Of a DNA stretch of 64,000 nucleotides, positions 51,434 to 60,130 are shown piece by piece. The DNA comes from UBA965 sp040396955. GTDB lineage: Bacteria; Chloroflexota; Chloroflexia; Chloroflexales; Roseiflexaceae. The stretch's first letter is position 1. Every line of letters begins with the position of its first letter. The notes under the pieces are model-generated. The model was not told where the DNA came from. It made no database searches and saw nothing but the letters and a program-made list of their open reading frames with translations. The stretch covers positions 3,975-67,974 of the forward strand of contig JBBAWX010000016.1 in NCBI GenBank assembly GCA_040396955.1, in the 5' to 3' direction. A program made the position numbers and the translations under genes.

Positions 51434-52462
51434 CTATACGCTCCGTGGGCTCTCTGCAATTGCTTGTATGTGTTCTTTGACAAAGCGCATTCGCGCAAGT
51501 ACGAAACCACTCATCAGATAGGCACTTATAATCACCGTGCCGATGCGCCCTGCCGTGGAGGTCATCAATTGGCTGAATACAATTCCCAGCCCGGAAATGA
51601 TGAAGAGTAGAACGAACAGGAGCGACAACGTGCGCCAAAAGGAGTGCCGTACGATGCGAAAACTGATTTTAATGGCCTCTACTGGATTCACCTGGCTAAT
51701 GACCATCACCTCGCGGGTGAACCCGAGGTAGACTCCTGCCCACAACCAGACACCCGAGCCGAGAAAAATCAAGAATGCGCCGAAGGCGGGATTGACGCTC
51801 AAGAGCAAAAACGTGAAGATGGAGAGCGGGATGAGCAGGATGGTGACCACAGCCACGATGAGTAGCGCATACAACAACAACCGCCCGGCCGTACGGAGCG
51901 CACGCAACGGCAATCCGGCTGTGGCCGGGATGAAACTGTCACGTACCATCTCGAGGAAAAACCCGCTCAACACGAGGCTGGCGACGTTGATGAGACCCCA
52001 GATGACGATGAAATCTACCCCGTTCTGCACCAGTGTAACCGGCAGATCGAGCATGAAGGCTTTGGTTTGGTCAGGAGCCACCGATGCTGGTAGCGCAACG
52101 ACAAAAGGCAACCCGAGCGCTTCGGCGCTTGCGCCAGCAGCCCGGAACGTGTAGACACTGTAGGGCACGACGTTGAGCCACGCTAGCTGTGGTCGCATGT
52201 CATCTTGGCCGAGTTGAGCCAATAACCCCAACGATTGGTCACGGATGTCGACCATGTCAGCGGTGGCTTCGTTGGGTAACTCGCGCATCAACTGAGCGGT
52301 CTGCTCGATGACTGGCGCCAACGATACCCCTGGTACAAACCAGAGATAGGCGTTCAGGAGGAGGGGGATGAGGAGTATCCACGGGGCACGATTCAGCGTC
52401 GCAAAGGCATCACTGATGATGTCGACAATACTTGGCTGGTTGTTCGATGTGATCAATGTCAT
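51434..52462 (-). CDS. Multi-pass membrane protein of unknown function
   Basis: About 340 residues. One TM near 28-45, an outer region of about 110 residues, then five or six TM helices from about 150 to 330 in a pattern (LLLYALLIVAVVTILLIPL, FGAFLIFLGSGVWLWAGVYL, LSLLFVLLFIISGLGIVF) like uncharacterised membrane domains of the DUF975 type. I do not recognise the family. AGGAGG directly abuts ATG 52462, so the TTG at 52456 (6-base spacing) may be the real start. A perfect TATAAT lies at 52484-52489. Confidence 0.65.
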   Translation of the reverse strand: MTLITSNNQPSIVDIISDAFATLNRAPWILLIPLLLNAYLWFVPGVSLAPVIEQTAQLMRELPNEATADMVDIRDQSLGLLAQLGQDDMRPQLAWLNVVPYSVYTFRAAGASAEALGLPFVVALPASVAPDQTKAFMLDLPVTLVQNGVDFIVIWGLINVASLVLSGFFLEMVRDSFIPATAGLPLRALRTAGRLLLYALLIVAVVTILLIPLSIFTFLLLSVNPAFGAFLIFLGSGVWLWAGVYLGFTREVMVISQVNPVEAIKISFRIVRHSFWRTLSLLFVLLFIISGLGIVFSQLMTSTAGRIGTVIISAYLMSGFVLARMRFVKEHIQAIAESPRSV

Positions 52463-52686
52463 CCTCCTGTAATTATGAGGGTATTATACCACTTTTCTTG
52501 GGAATCAGATAGGTGGAATTTGTGGTGGGAATGCGAAAATGTCGGTCGATAACGCATTCAGATGCCCAATGTGTGCGCCGCCATGCTCGTGCCTCCCACC
52601 TCCTCGCGCAGGTTGGCCCACACCGTGGCATCGTAGTGGCGGTATTGGTACAATACCTGCATATCTTTTCTACGAAAGAGGAATAC

Positions 52687-53541
52687 ATGACGACCCCCGA
52701 TTACTTTCGGCCACAGCCGACGAGCCATGAACGCCGGCCTCGTGGTGATGCCCCCCTGCTCCTTGTCGTGTATGCGCACCCCGATGATGAGGCCTTTGGG
52801 AATGCGGGGACCATCCTTGCGGCGCGGGCGGCCGGCGTGGAAGTCCACTACATCTGCGCCACGCGGGGGGAATGTGGCACCGTTGATGCCGAGTATTTGA
52901 CCAAATATGCGGATGTTCGGACATTGCGCACGACCGAGCAACTAGCGGCTGCCGAGGTGCTTGATCTAGGGGCGGTGCATTTCCTCAATTACCGCGACAG
53001 CAACATGACGGGCAGTGCGGACAACGAGCATCCCGAAGCCTTGATGCGGGCACCGGTAGCTGACGTAGCCGCCCAGATTCGCACGTACATCGACACGTTG
53101 CAACCGCAGTACGTCATCACGTTCCCACCCTACGGCGGATACGGGCATCCCGACCATATTGCCATTCATCATGCGACCATGCAGGCATTGGCTGATGCTA
53201 GCTGGCGAGTGCCACAGGTGTATTATTCGACCTTTTCGACGACCACACTGCGCGTTCTTATCACGTTGTGGCGAATATTGGGGCGTAACCCGCGGGCGTT
53301 TGGGCGCAACGGTGACATCGACATGGTGCGGGTCGCCGAGGAGGCAACCCCGATTACCACGGTGGTGCGGTGTGCGCATGTGATCCCGACGAAAATAGCT
53401 GCATGGCAGTGCCATGCCAGTCAGGGTGGTGGCATGACACGGACGCCACGCTGGTTGTGGTGGTGGTTTTATGGGCGTGAGACGCTGACCCGAGTGGTCC
53501 CGGCACCCCGTGGGCGTAACGTGTTGCGGTTTGATGTATGA
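52687..53541 (+). CDS. PIG-L (LmbE) family deacetylase
   Basis: 284 residues from ATG 52687 (GAGG 6 bases upstream). The zinc and catalytic motif YAHPDDEAFG is at about 30-38 (HPDD), and a second metal His lies in GYGHPDHIAIHH (about 155). These enzymes remove N-acetyl groups from GlcNAc-type sugars, as in mycothiol-like or lipid-anchor synthesis. The substrate is open; no bacillithiol or mycothiol genes adjoin. TACAAT at 52649-52654 is a likely -10. It overlaps the next gene by 4 bp. Confidence 0.88.
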   Translation: MTTPDYFRPQPTSHERRPRGDAPLLLVVYAHPDDEAFGNAGTILAARAAGVEVHYICATRGECGTVDAEYLTKYADVRTLRTTEQLAAAEVLDLGAVHFLNYRDSNMTGSADNEHPEALMRAPVADVAAQIRTYIDTLQPQYVITFPPYGGYGHPDHIAIHHATMQALADASWRVPQVYYSTFSTTTLRVLITLWRILGRNPRAFGRNGDIDMVRVAEEATPITTVVRCAHVIPTKIAAWQCHASQGGGMTRTPRWLWWWFYGRETLTRVVPAPRGRNVLRFDV

Positions 53542-54179
53542 GTGCGACCGCGCCACTCTACCACATACGACCGGCAACGGTCGCCGATATTGAGGCACTA
53601 GTGGCTGTCCATGCCGACGCATTTAACGACAAATTCTTGCAGGCGTTTGGCGCCCGCAAGTTTCATCGTGGGTTGGCGTTGCTTGCGGAGACGTGGCGGC
53701 GTCAGGGCAACGCCGGCTTGCAGGGTATCTGGGTGGTCGAATGGCACGACACCATCATTGGCACGATTGCTGTGCGGGCCCGGCATACCCTGCGTGAAGC
53801 TCCCATGGTGCCAGTTGAGTGGTTGTTTATTCGTGGGTTGGGGTTTTTTCGGGCCATGTATGCGCTATCGGCGTTGTCGGTCATTGATCATTCCATTCGG
53901 TTCGACGAAATGTACATCAGCGACGTGGCCGTGATGCGTGCCTATCGCCGCCGCGGAGTGGCGGCAGCGATGTTGCGCCATGCCGAGCAGGAAGCACGCC
54001 GGCAGCGCATCAAATACTTGACCTTGTACGTGAATGCCCACAACCAATCGGCCCGTGCGCTTTATCTCAAAATGGGCTTTCAGATGCATCAAATCAGGCG
54101 GTCACTGTGGGCTTGGGTGTTGATACAGCATGCAAGTTGGGCCTTGATGCGCAAAGACGTAATGGTTGGTGAGCGTTAA
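53538..54179 (+). CDS. GNAT-family N-acetyltransferase
   Basis: 213 residues. The acetyl-CoA motif is VAVMRAYRRRGVAAAMLRHAE (about 130-150), and VNAHNQSARALYLKMGF is the usual C-terminal GNAT segment. The start overlaps the PIG-L stop (ATGA). A deacetylase and an acetyltransferase in one coupled unit could act on the same amino-sugar product (inference). Its end overlaps the convergent photolyase-N-domain gene by 4 bp. Confidence 0.88.
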   Translation: MSATAPLYHIRPATVADIEALVAVHADAFNDKFLQAFGARKFHRGLALLAETWRRQGNAGLQGIWVVEWHDTIIGTIAVRARHTLREAPMVPVEWLFIRGLGFFRAMYALSALSVIDHSIRFDEMYISDVAVMRAYRRRGVAAAMLRHAEQEARRQRIKYLTLYVNAHNQSARALYLKMGFQMHQIRRSLWAWVLIQHASWALMRKDVMVGER

Positions 54180-54601
54180 TCGAACAGGCGTGCCCGGGCC
54201 ACTTGCCAGTAGCGTGAAAAGCGCTTGATGTCGGTGTGCACGGGGATGTCCACAAATGGTTCTTCGGCTAGCACGGTCACGTGATGACGTTGTTTGAGGG
54301 TAGCGACGATATGGTGAAAGCGCGGTGCGACGCTCGCTGCGGTCACGATATGCGTTGCGTGGTGCTGTGTGGCAAATGCGCGGAGCTCGGTGACCACATC
54401 ACCACGCACGATGGTGACGGGGAGCTCGCAGAGTGATTCATACAAAAAGACCAGGCGTTTGAGGCTGATGCGGTAGTCGCGGAGGAGCTCGTCGTCGAAG
54501 ACAAACAGCGCTGGTGCGGTGGGGGCATGGATAAGGGCCGGGTTGGTGGGGCGCAGGCAATCGCCGTGCACCCAGACAACGCTGGTTGGTGGATTAGTCA
54601 T
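54176..54601 (-). CDS. Stand-alone photolyase N-terminal-like domain
   Basis: 141 residues from ATG 54601. The pattern follows the antenna-binding alpha/beta domain of photolyases and cryptochromes: VVWVHGDCLRPTNPALIHA (cf. LVWFRRDLRLHDNPAL), LFVFDDELL, LVFLYESLCEL, VTIVRGDVVTELRAFA, and a late KRFSRYWQVARARL (cf. the family RF-x-PFW). It ends there, with no FAD-binding part. A separate FAD-binding domain is encoded two genes upstream in the same operon, so the two may form a split photolyase (inference). It overlaps the acyltransferase stop by 8 bp. Confidence 0.68.
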   Translation of the reverse strand: MTNPPTSVVWVHGDCLRPTNPALIHAPTAPALFVFDDELLRDYRISLKRLVFLYESLCELPVTIVRGDVVTELRAFATQHHATHIVTAASVAPRFHHIVATLKQRHHVTVLAEEPFVDIPVHTDIKRFSRYWQVARARLFD

Positions 54602-55481
54602 GGATGACTCCGCTGGTAGGGGCGAGCAGGCACGATTGTCGGGCCGCTTGCTCGCTGGCAATCAGGGCGGCCATGGTCTGGATGAGTTGCAGGTGGGCGG
54701 TGTTCGGCGAGACGATGGCGGGCGCACAGCGAATGCGCACCAGCGGCGCTTTGTACCAGGGCACGATGAGCTGGAGCGTGGCTGCCATCCACTCGCGATC
54801 TTTGCGTTCATTGATGCGTTGCACCCAACGATTGCGTAGTGCTCGACCTGAAATGACGCCACTGATGAGTACGCCGACCACGGGTAAATCGGGGATGGTG
54901 CGACAGAGCAAGGCGGTGAAATCTGACCAGCTGGGCAGGGTGCTGGCGGCATCCGCCATCAAGGCCGGGTCGGGCTCGATACGCCCTGCCGGAAAGGTGA
55001 GTAAGGCGCCGCCTTGACGCACATGCTGGATGGCCTGGCGCATGGCCAGGGCGCGGCCGCGCGCATCGTCGGGGACGCAGATGAGGCGGGCTGCGATGTT
55101 GGGCAGTGCTCTCAGCAGGGGGCGGTCGGCCGCCAACACGCGCACGTCGTTGCGGGGAATGGCGGTAAAGAGGGCCGACGCATCGACCATGCCCGGGTGA
55201 TTGGCGCAGATGAGCAACGGTCCGTGTGTGGGGAAATGCTCAGAATCCACGATGTCAAGCGCACCGGCGTAATCCTTGACGATGACCTGACCGGCGGCGG
55301 CGAGCCCGGCGCTGCCCGCCAAGGCGTCACAGGCGGCCATGCTCATCGCGAGCCGTCGTGCGGGCAACCACCCGATGAGGGTGACGAGGTGGCGCAAGAG
55401 CGGGCGATCGGCCACTTTGAACGACCGATGCAGGTCGGTGATGTTCATGTGCGTGAGCGTATGCAGGTCGGCAGTGAGCAT
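54594..55481 (-). CDS. PlsC-like acyltransferase
   Basis: 295 residues. The H-x4-D acyltransferase motif is NHPGMVD (His95, Asp100), followed by the FPAGRIEPD segment that corresponds to the family PEG block. It transfers acyl groups from acyl-ACP or acyl-CoA to a glycerolipid or similar acceptor at the membrane. The start at 55481 has GGAG 9 bases upstream and is 5 bp after the FAD-domain gene. Its place inside a photolyase operon is unexplained. Confidence 0.83.
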   Translation of the reverse strand: MLTADLHTLTHMNITDLHRSFKVADRPLLRHLVTLIGWLPARRLAMSMAACDALAGSAGLAAAGQVIVKDYAGALDIVDSEHFPTHGPLLICANHPGMVDASALFTAIPRNDVRVLAADRPLLRALPNIAARLICVPDDARGRALAMRQAIQHVRQGGALLTFPAGRIEPDPALMADAASTLPSWSDFTALLCRTIPDLPVVGVLISGVISGRALRNRWVQRINERKDREWMAATLQLIVPWYKAPLVRIRCAPAIVSPNTAHLQLIQTMAALIASEQAARQSCLLAPTSGVIHD

Positions 55482-55486
55482 CTGGC

Positions 55487-56311
55487 TTATCTCCGTGGTG
55501 CACTGGGTGGCTGGTGTGGGAAGAGTTGGTGCTCGAGGGTGGCGTAATCGGCGTCAAAAGGGCACCGCTGCTGCAATGGGCAGGTTGGGCAGTAGCGTTG
55601 ATTGGTGTAGCGTGCGAGATTGTCACGGTTGAAAAAATACGGCTTGTGGCTGAACGTGCTCGCCACCCATTGCCACGACAAGTTGTTGCTGGCTGGGTCG
55701 CCGTCGAGCAAATGCGTGAGGAACCAGCGGGCGCCGGCCTGCCAGGCGACACGGCGCCAGTGCACGATGTAGGCGGCCAGCCACATGCGCGCATGGTTGT
55801 GCAGATAGCCGGTCTGGGTGAGCGTGTGGGCGAAATCGTCGATGCAGGCTAACTGGGTGCTCCCTGTGGCAATGTCTTCGGGGAGGTTTTGAGCATACTG
55901 ACGCGCCGAAAAGCCGGTCTTGTAGGGCTCGCGATCACTCCAGATGCCGTTGCCGATGGCAGCGTAGACGCGTTGCCAGTAGTCGCGCCACGCCAACTCG
56001 TTGATGAGCTTTTCGGCGTCGCTCGGCTGACTGACCTGTTGCCAGACGGCATCACGGACCTCGGCGAGGCTGAGCACGCCGTGACGAATATACGCACTGA
56101 GACGTGTGACTGCGCCGGTGAGGGCATTGCGTGTCGCCGCATACTGGCGGGGTTTGATACGCGCCAGTTGGGCGAGTGCGGCCTGACGACCACCGCGTTG
56201 CGGCGCGACGTCGCCGTCGTCGGCAGCCAGGATGTCGGCGAACTCGGTGCGGACGAAGGCCACAAGGGCGTCGCGATCGGCGAATTCGCGGGGGAGTGGA
56301 GGTTGGCTCAT
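55487..56311 (-). CDS. Stand-alone photolyase FAD-binding domain
   Basis: 274 residues that match only the C-terminal helical domain of photolyases: TRLSAYIRHGVLS (FAD contact), NELAWRDYWQRVY, GYLHNHARMWLAAYIVHW, and LLDGDPASNNLSWQWVAST. The usual N-terminal alpha/beta domain is missing. A C-terminal CPTCPLQQRC cluster (about 240-250) may bind metal. It probably binds FAD and may repair UV lesions in DNA, with or without the separate N-domain protein. The start overlaps the DUF2256 stop (ATGA). Confidence 0.85.
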   Translation of the reverse strand: MSQPPLPREFADRDALVAFVRTEFADILAADDGDVAPQRGGRQAALAQLARIKPRQYAATRNALTGAVTRLSAYIRHGVLSLAEVRDAVWQQVSQPSDAEKLINELAWRDYWQRVYAAIGNGIWSDREPYKTGFSARQYAQNLPEDIATGSTQLACIDDFAHTLTQTGYLHNHARMWLAAYIVHWRRVAWQAGARWFLTHLLDGDPASNNLSWQWVASTFSHKPYFFNRDNLARYTNQRYCPTCPLQQRCPFDADYATLEHQLFPHQPPSAPRR

Positions 56312-56487
56312 TTGGGGCCTCGTTGGGCACTCGGTGGCTTGCCGCCGCTGTGCTTGTACTTGCGGCAGGCGTCACTGCAGTATTTCACTTCGTCCCAGTG
56401 CTTGGCCATGCTTTTGCGCCACGTAAACGGGCGCCCGCAGGCGGCGCAGATTTTTTCAGGGAGATCGGCCTTTTTGACACCACGCAT
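56308..56487 (-). CDS. DUF2256 small zinc-finger-like protein
   Basis: 59 residues, MRGVKKADLPEK at the start. CAACGRPFTWRKSMAKHW carries a CxxC pair, and KYCSDACRKYKH carries a second CxxxC pair; together they form the DUF2256 pattern and probably a zinc site. The reading frame ends in ATGA overlap with the FAD-domain gene and lies 18 bp after the FeS photolyase gene. DUF2256 genes often sit near cryptochrome/photolyase genes, but the function is unknown. Confidence 0.88.
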   Translation of the reverse strand: MRGVKKADLPEKICAACGRPFTWRKSMAKHWDEVKYCSDACRKYKHSGGKPPSAQRGPK

Positions 56488-56505
56488 CGGTGGGGATTCC
56501 TCTCG

Positions 56506-58038
56506 TCATACTTCGTGATCGTTGTGCATTTGCTCTAGCCAGATTGCGGCCTGGTGACGGATCTGGTCGCGCTCGTCGTCGGCTACATGGCGGAGCCCGA
56601 GCACGGCTGGCCCCATGCGTGGATTGGCGCGCAAACGGGCTTCGTGGGTCAACAAAAAGTTCCAGTACAGCAGGTTGAACGGGCAGGCCTGTTCGCCTGT
56701 GCGGAGCCGGGGCGAGTACTGACAGGAGCCACAAAAATCACCCATCTTGTGTATATACGTTGCGGAGGCGATATATGGTTTGGTGGCAATCAGGCCGCCG
56801 TCGGCGTTGAGCCCCATGCCGCTGACGTTGGGCCACATGACCCAGTCGTAGGCGTCGATGTAGCCACTCAAAAACCACTGATTGACGGCGACCGGGTGGA
56901 TGCCGGCCAGCACACAAAAATTGCTGATGAGCATGAGGCGTTCAATGTGGTGGGTGTAGCCGTGTTGCCAGACACGGCCAATGACGGTGTCGAGGCAGTG
57001 CATGCCACTGGTGCGCCCGGGCCAAAACCATGCTGGCAGTGGGCGTTGTGCATCCCAGGCATTGCACTGCATGAGGTCGGGCATCTGCCGCCAATACGCC
57101 TGATACATGTACTCACGCCATCCCAGCACCTGCCGTACAAAGCCCTCCACGGCGTTGAGGGGGGCCGTGCCAGCGTAGTAGGCGGCTTCGGCGGCACGGA
57201 TGACGGCGAGTGGCTCAAGCAGCCCCACGTTGAGGTAGGGCGAAAGCGTGGAGTGAAAGAGGTGGCTGTGGTGCTGGCTCATGGCGTCTTCGTAGTCACC
57301 GAACAAAGGCAGTCGTGTGGCAATGAAGTGATCCAAACGTTGCTCGGCATCGGCATGCGTGACTCCCCAGCTGAACGATTGCCCGGTGCCGGTGAGGTGT
57401 GACCAGGTGGAGACTTCGGCGATGACGGTGGCGGTGAGGTCATCGACGGGAGTCGCCATATCTGCCGGGCGCGGGCCGTGTTTGGGGAGCGGTTTGCGGT
57501 TGTGCTGATCGAAGTTCCAGGTGCCGCCACAGGGTGCATCTCCGTCCATCAGCACCGCAAAATGGTGGCGCATGGCGCGGTAAAAGGGCTCCATCACGGT
57601 GCGTTTGCCGGGAGTGGCCTGTGCGAGGGGATTGTAGTGCTCGCTGAGGAATTGTTGGTTGGGGATGATGGTGACTGGCACGTTGATCCACGTCTGCCAT
57701 TGTTGTTGGGCATGGCGTGCCGCATATTCGGCTGCGGCCATGGTGATGACCTGTTGTGGTTGATGTGTGGCCACCTGTGTCTGCAGAGCGGCGCGCCACG
57801 ACGCACTCTGGTAGTAATCGACCTGCCAGCCTTGAGTGCGGAGCTGGGCCGCATAGTGGCGGAGGGCACTGATGATGAAGATGATTTTGTGGGCCTGGTA
57901 GCGGCGTTTGCGCAGGCGGGCTTGGCTTTCGACCAATACGATGCGGATGTGTTCACGGGGTGCGAGCTGGAGCGCATGCGTCAAGGCGGCCGGCATGCGT
58001 TGGAGTTGGTCGCCCAGAATGGCAACGGTAATGGTCAC
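56506..58038 (-). CDS. Iron-sulphur photolyase (PhrB/FeS-BCP class)
   Basis: 510 residues from GTG 58038 (AGGA 8 bases upstream), the usual length for the class. The N-domain begins TVAILGDQL. The C-terminal FAD domain shows GWREYMYQAYW, HHIERLMLISNFC and NWF-type DAYDWVMWPNV, and then GDFCGSCQYSPRL with a later ACPFN, supplying cysteines of the 4Fe-4S cluster. Agrobacterium PhrB of this class repairs (6-4) photoproducts with blue light. First gene of the light-repair operon. Confidence 0.92.
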   Translation of the reverse strand: MTITVAILGDQLQRMPAALTHALQLAPREHIRIVLVESQARLRKRRYQAHKIIFIISALRHYAAQLRTQGWQVDYYQSASWRAALQTQVATHQPQQVITMAAAEYAARHAQQQWQTWINVPVTIIPNQQFLSEHYNPLAQATPGKRTVMEPFYRAMRHHFAVLMDGDAPCGGTWNFDQHNRKPLPKHGPRPADMATPVDDLTATVIAEVSTWSHLTGTGQSFSWGVTHADAEQRLDHFIATRLPLFGDYEDAMSQHHSHLFHSTLSPYLNVGLLEPLAVIRAAEAAYYAGTAPLNAVEGFVRQVLGWREYMYQAYWRQMPDLMQCNAWDAQRPLPAWFWPGRTSGMHCLDTVIGRVWQHGYTHHIERLMLISNFCVLAGIHPVAVNQWFLSGYIDAYDWVMWPNVSGMGLNADGGLIATKPYIASATYIHKMGDFCGSCQYSPRLRTGEQACPFNLLYWNFLLTHEARLRANPRMGPAVLGLRHVADDERDQIRHQAAIWLEQMHNDHEV

Positions 58039-58060
58039 GCGTGTGTTCCTTGTCCCAGAT

Positions 58061-58090
58061 GCCCCACCAATACGGGCGTATTGGTGGGGC
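58061..58090. terminator. Hairpin between efflux and photolyase operons
   Basis: A 14 bp perfect GC-rich stem (58061-58074/58077-58090) with a 2-base gap, 36 bp after the MacB-type permease stop. No U-run follows on the minus strand, so termination is inferred from position. Confidence 0.55.
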
Positions 58091-58125
58091 ACCATAGTGC
58101 GTAAACGAGATTGATAGGGTGCGGA

Positions 58126-59376
58126 TTACTCGTAGCGCAATGCTTCGATGGGGAGGAGCAGGGCGGCCCGTTTGGCTGGGTAGTAGCCGAACCCGATACC
58201 GATACCGAGGGCAAAGACCAATGAGACGACGATGGCGGGGATGGAGAGAATCATGCCGAGCCCGGCAGCGGCGGCCACGGCGAGCACCAAACTGACGGCA
58301 AAGCCGATGCCGATGAAGCTGCCAATGAGGCTGATGGTGGCCGCCTCAATCACGAACTGCCCGAGCACGTCGCGATCGGTGGCGCCGAGTGCTTTGCGGA
58401 CGCCGATTTCACGGGTACGCTCGGTGACCGCCACTAGCATGATGTTCATGATGCCGATGCCACCAACCACGAGGCTGATGCCGGCCACAATGGCGATGAA
58501 GCCGGTGATGGCGCTGTTGATGCCGTTGAGGATGCCCAAGGCCTGGGTGGGAGAGTTGAGCTTGAAATCATCGATGGCGTCTGCGGGTAAGCGCCGTGCA
58601 TCGCGCAAGGTGCTCTTGATGAGTTGTTCGGCCTGTACCACGGTGCCTTCGGTGCGGAGCCCTACCAAAATGGACGACATCTGCAGACCACGGCCGGGCA
58701 AATCTTGGTTGCCGGCAATGCGCAGGCGTGCCGTGGCAGCTGGCACCAAGATGCGTTGATCCGACGAAAACGGGCCGCCAGCAGCTTTGATGACACCAAC
58801 AACGGTGAGTGCTTGCCCGTTGATGACGACGGTTTGGCCGACAGCACGCGCTTTGTTTTCGGGCCCTTCGCCGAACAAATCTTCGACTATCAGGCCACCG
58901 AGCACGGCGACGCGGGCGGCGTCTTCTTCTTCGGTGTTGCTAAAAAAGCGTCCGTACTCGATGGGCACCGATTGCACCTTTTGGTAGCCAACTCCGGTGC
59001 CGACCACCAATGAGCCAACCTCGACGGTGCCGGATCGGGCACGTACTTGGATGGCAACTTCGGGCACAATGGTGCGGAAGATGTCGGGGTGGGTCTCGGT
59101 GAGTTGCTTGAGGGCTTGGTAGTCCTTGATGGAGAGCAAGCCGTAGCCGGACGTTGCACGGGCACCACTCGCATCGGGATCGCCGGGCAAGATGGCGATA
59201 CGGCGTGTGCCGAGGTCGATGAAGCGCTCAAAGACTTGCCCTTGGAGCGCGTTGCCGAGCGAAAGCACGGTGACGAGTGTCGAGGAGCCGATGATGATGC
59301 CCAACATGGTCAACAATGAGCGAAACTTGTTGGCACGCAGGCTCTCAAGCGCCATGCGTAGTTGTTCGTTCCACAT
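58126..59376 (-). CDS. MacB-type ABC transporter permease
   Basis: 416 residues from ATG 59376 (AGGAGG 9 bases upstream). One TM near the N-terminus (LLTMLGIIIGSSTLVTVLSLG), an outer MacB_PCD domain (about 50-270) and three C-terminal TM helices of the FtsX family with the GIMNIMLVAVTERTREIGVRKALGA signature. It works with the adjacent ATPase and HlyD-like protein as a mechanotransmitting exporter of peptides, lipids or drugs. One base separates it from the ATPase stop. Confidence 0.92.
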   Translation of the reverse strand: MWNEQLRMALESLRANKFRSLLTMLGIIIGSSTLVTVLSLGNALQGQVFERFIDLGTRRIAILPGDPDASGARATSGYGLLSIKDYQALKQLTETHPDIFRTIVPEVAIQVRARSGTVEVGSLVVGTGVGYQKVQSVPIEYGRFFSNTEEEDAARVAVLGGLIVEDLFGEGPENKARAVGQTVVINGQALTVVGVIKAAGGPFSSDQRILVPAATARLRIAGNQDLPGRGLQMSSILVGLRTEGTVVQAEQLIKSTLRDARRLPADAIDDFKLNSPTQALGILNGINSAITGFIAIVAGISLVVGGIGIMNIMLVAVTERTREIGVRKALGATDRDVLGQFVIEAATISLIGSFIGIGFAVSLVLAVAAAAGLGMILSIPAIVVSLVFALGIGIGFGYYPAKRAALLLPIEALRYE

Positions 59377-59377
59377 G

Positions 59378-60130
59378 CTAGGCCACCTCCTGGGGAGTTT
59401 TGATGACGTGCCCATGATCGTCGGTCTCGATGCCGTAGTAATCGTGCAGAGCCTGCAGATTGAGTTGCCCGTCACGCAAGCTGACGATGCGGTTCATCTG
59501 GCGACCAATCTCTGCATCGTGGGTCACGATGACCACGGTGAGCCCTTGTTCGCGATTGAGGGTGTGAAAGAGCTCCATGATTTCGTGGCCGGTGCGGCTG
59601 TCAAGGGCACCGGTCGGCTCATCGGCGAGGAGCAACGACGGATTGTTGACGAGGGCGCGGGCGATGGCCACGCGCTGTTTTTGCCCGCCCGACAGCTCAT
59701 TGGGGCGGTTTTGCAGGCGGTGTCCCAGCCCGACCGCCTCTAGGGCGGCCCGGGCACGGGCGTCACGTTCCGAGATGGGGATGCGGCCATAGACCATCGG
59801 CAGGGCCACGTTTTGCAGGGCGGTAAGCCGTGGCAACAGGTTGAAGTTTTGAAACACGAACCCGAGCTTCTGGTTGCGCACTGCGGCCTGGGCGGTGCGA
59901 TCGAGTACGCTCGTATCAATGCCGTCGAGCAGATAGCGCCCCGTGGTGGGCAGGTCGAGCAAGCCGATGATAGTCATCAGTGTGCTCTTGCCGCTACCGG
60001 ATGGCCCCATGATGGCGAGCATTTCGCCGCGGGCAATCTGCATGGTCACGTTGTCGAGGGCCACGACGCGGTTTTCACCACCGTCGAAGATTTTGCTGAC
60101 GTTGGAAATCGATACCACAGGTGTCGACAT
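59378..60130 (-). CDS. MacB/LolD-type ABC transporter ATPase
   Basis: 250 residues. Walker A GPSGSGKST (about 42-50), Q-loop FQNFNLL, signature LSGGQ, Walker B LLLADEPTGALD and the His switch VIVTHD. It energises the adjacent permease. The start codon overlaps the stop of the HlyD gene by one base (TAATG), so translation is coupled. A C-terminal extension of about 25 residues (LHDYYGIETDDHG) is unusual. Confidence 0.95.
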   Translation of the reverse strand: MSTPVVSISNVSKIFDGGENRVVALDNVTMQIARGEMLAIMGPSGSGKSTLMTIIGLLDLPTTGRYLLDGIDTSVLDRTAQAAVRNQKLGFVFQNFNLLPRLTALQNVALPMVYGRIPISERDARARAALEAVGLGHRLQNRPNELSGGQKQRVAIARALVNNPSLLLADEPTGALDSRTGHEIMELFHTLNREQGLTVVIVTHDAEIGRQMNRIVSLRDGQLNLQALHDYYGIETDDHGHVIKTPQEVA

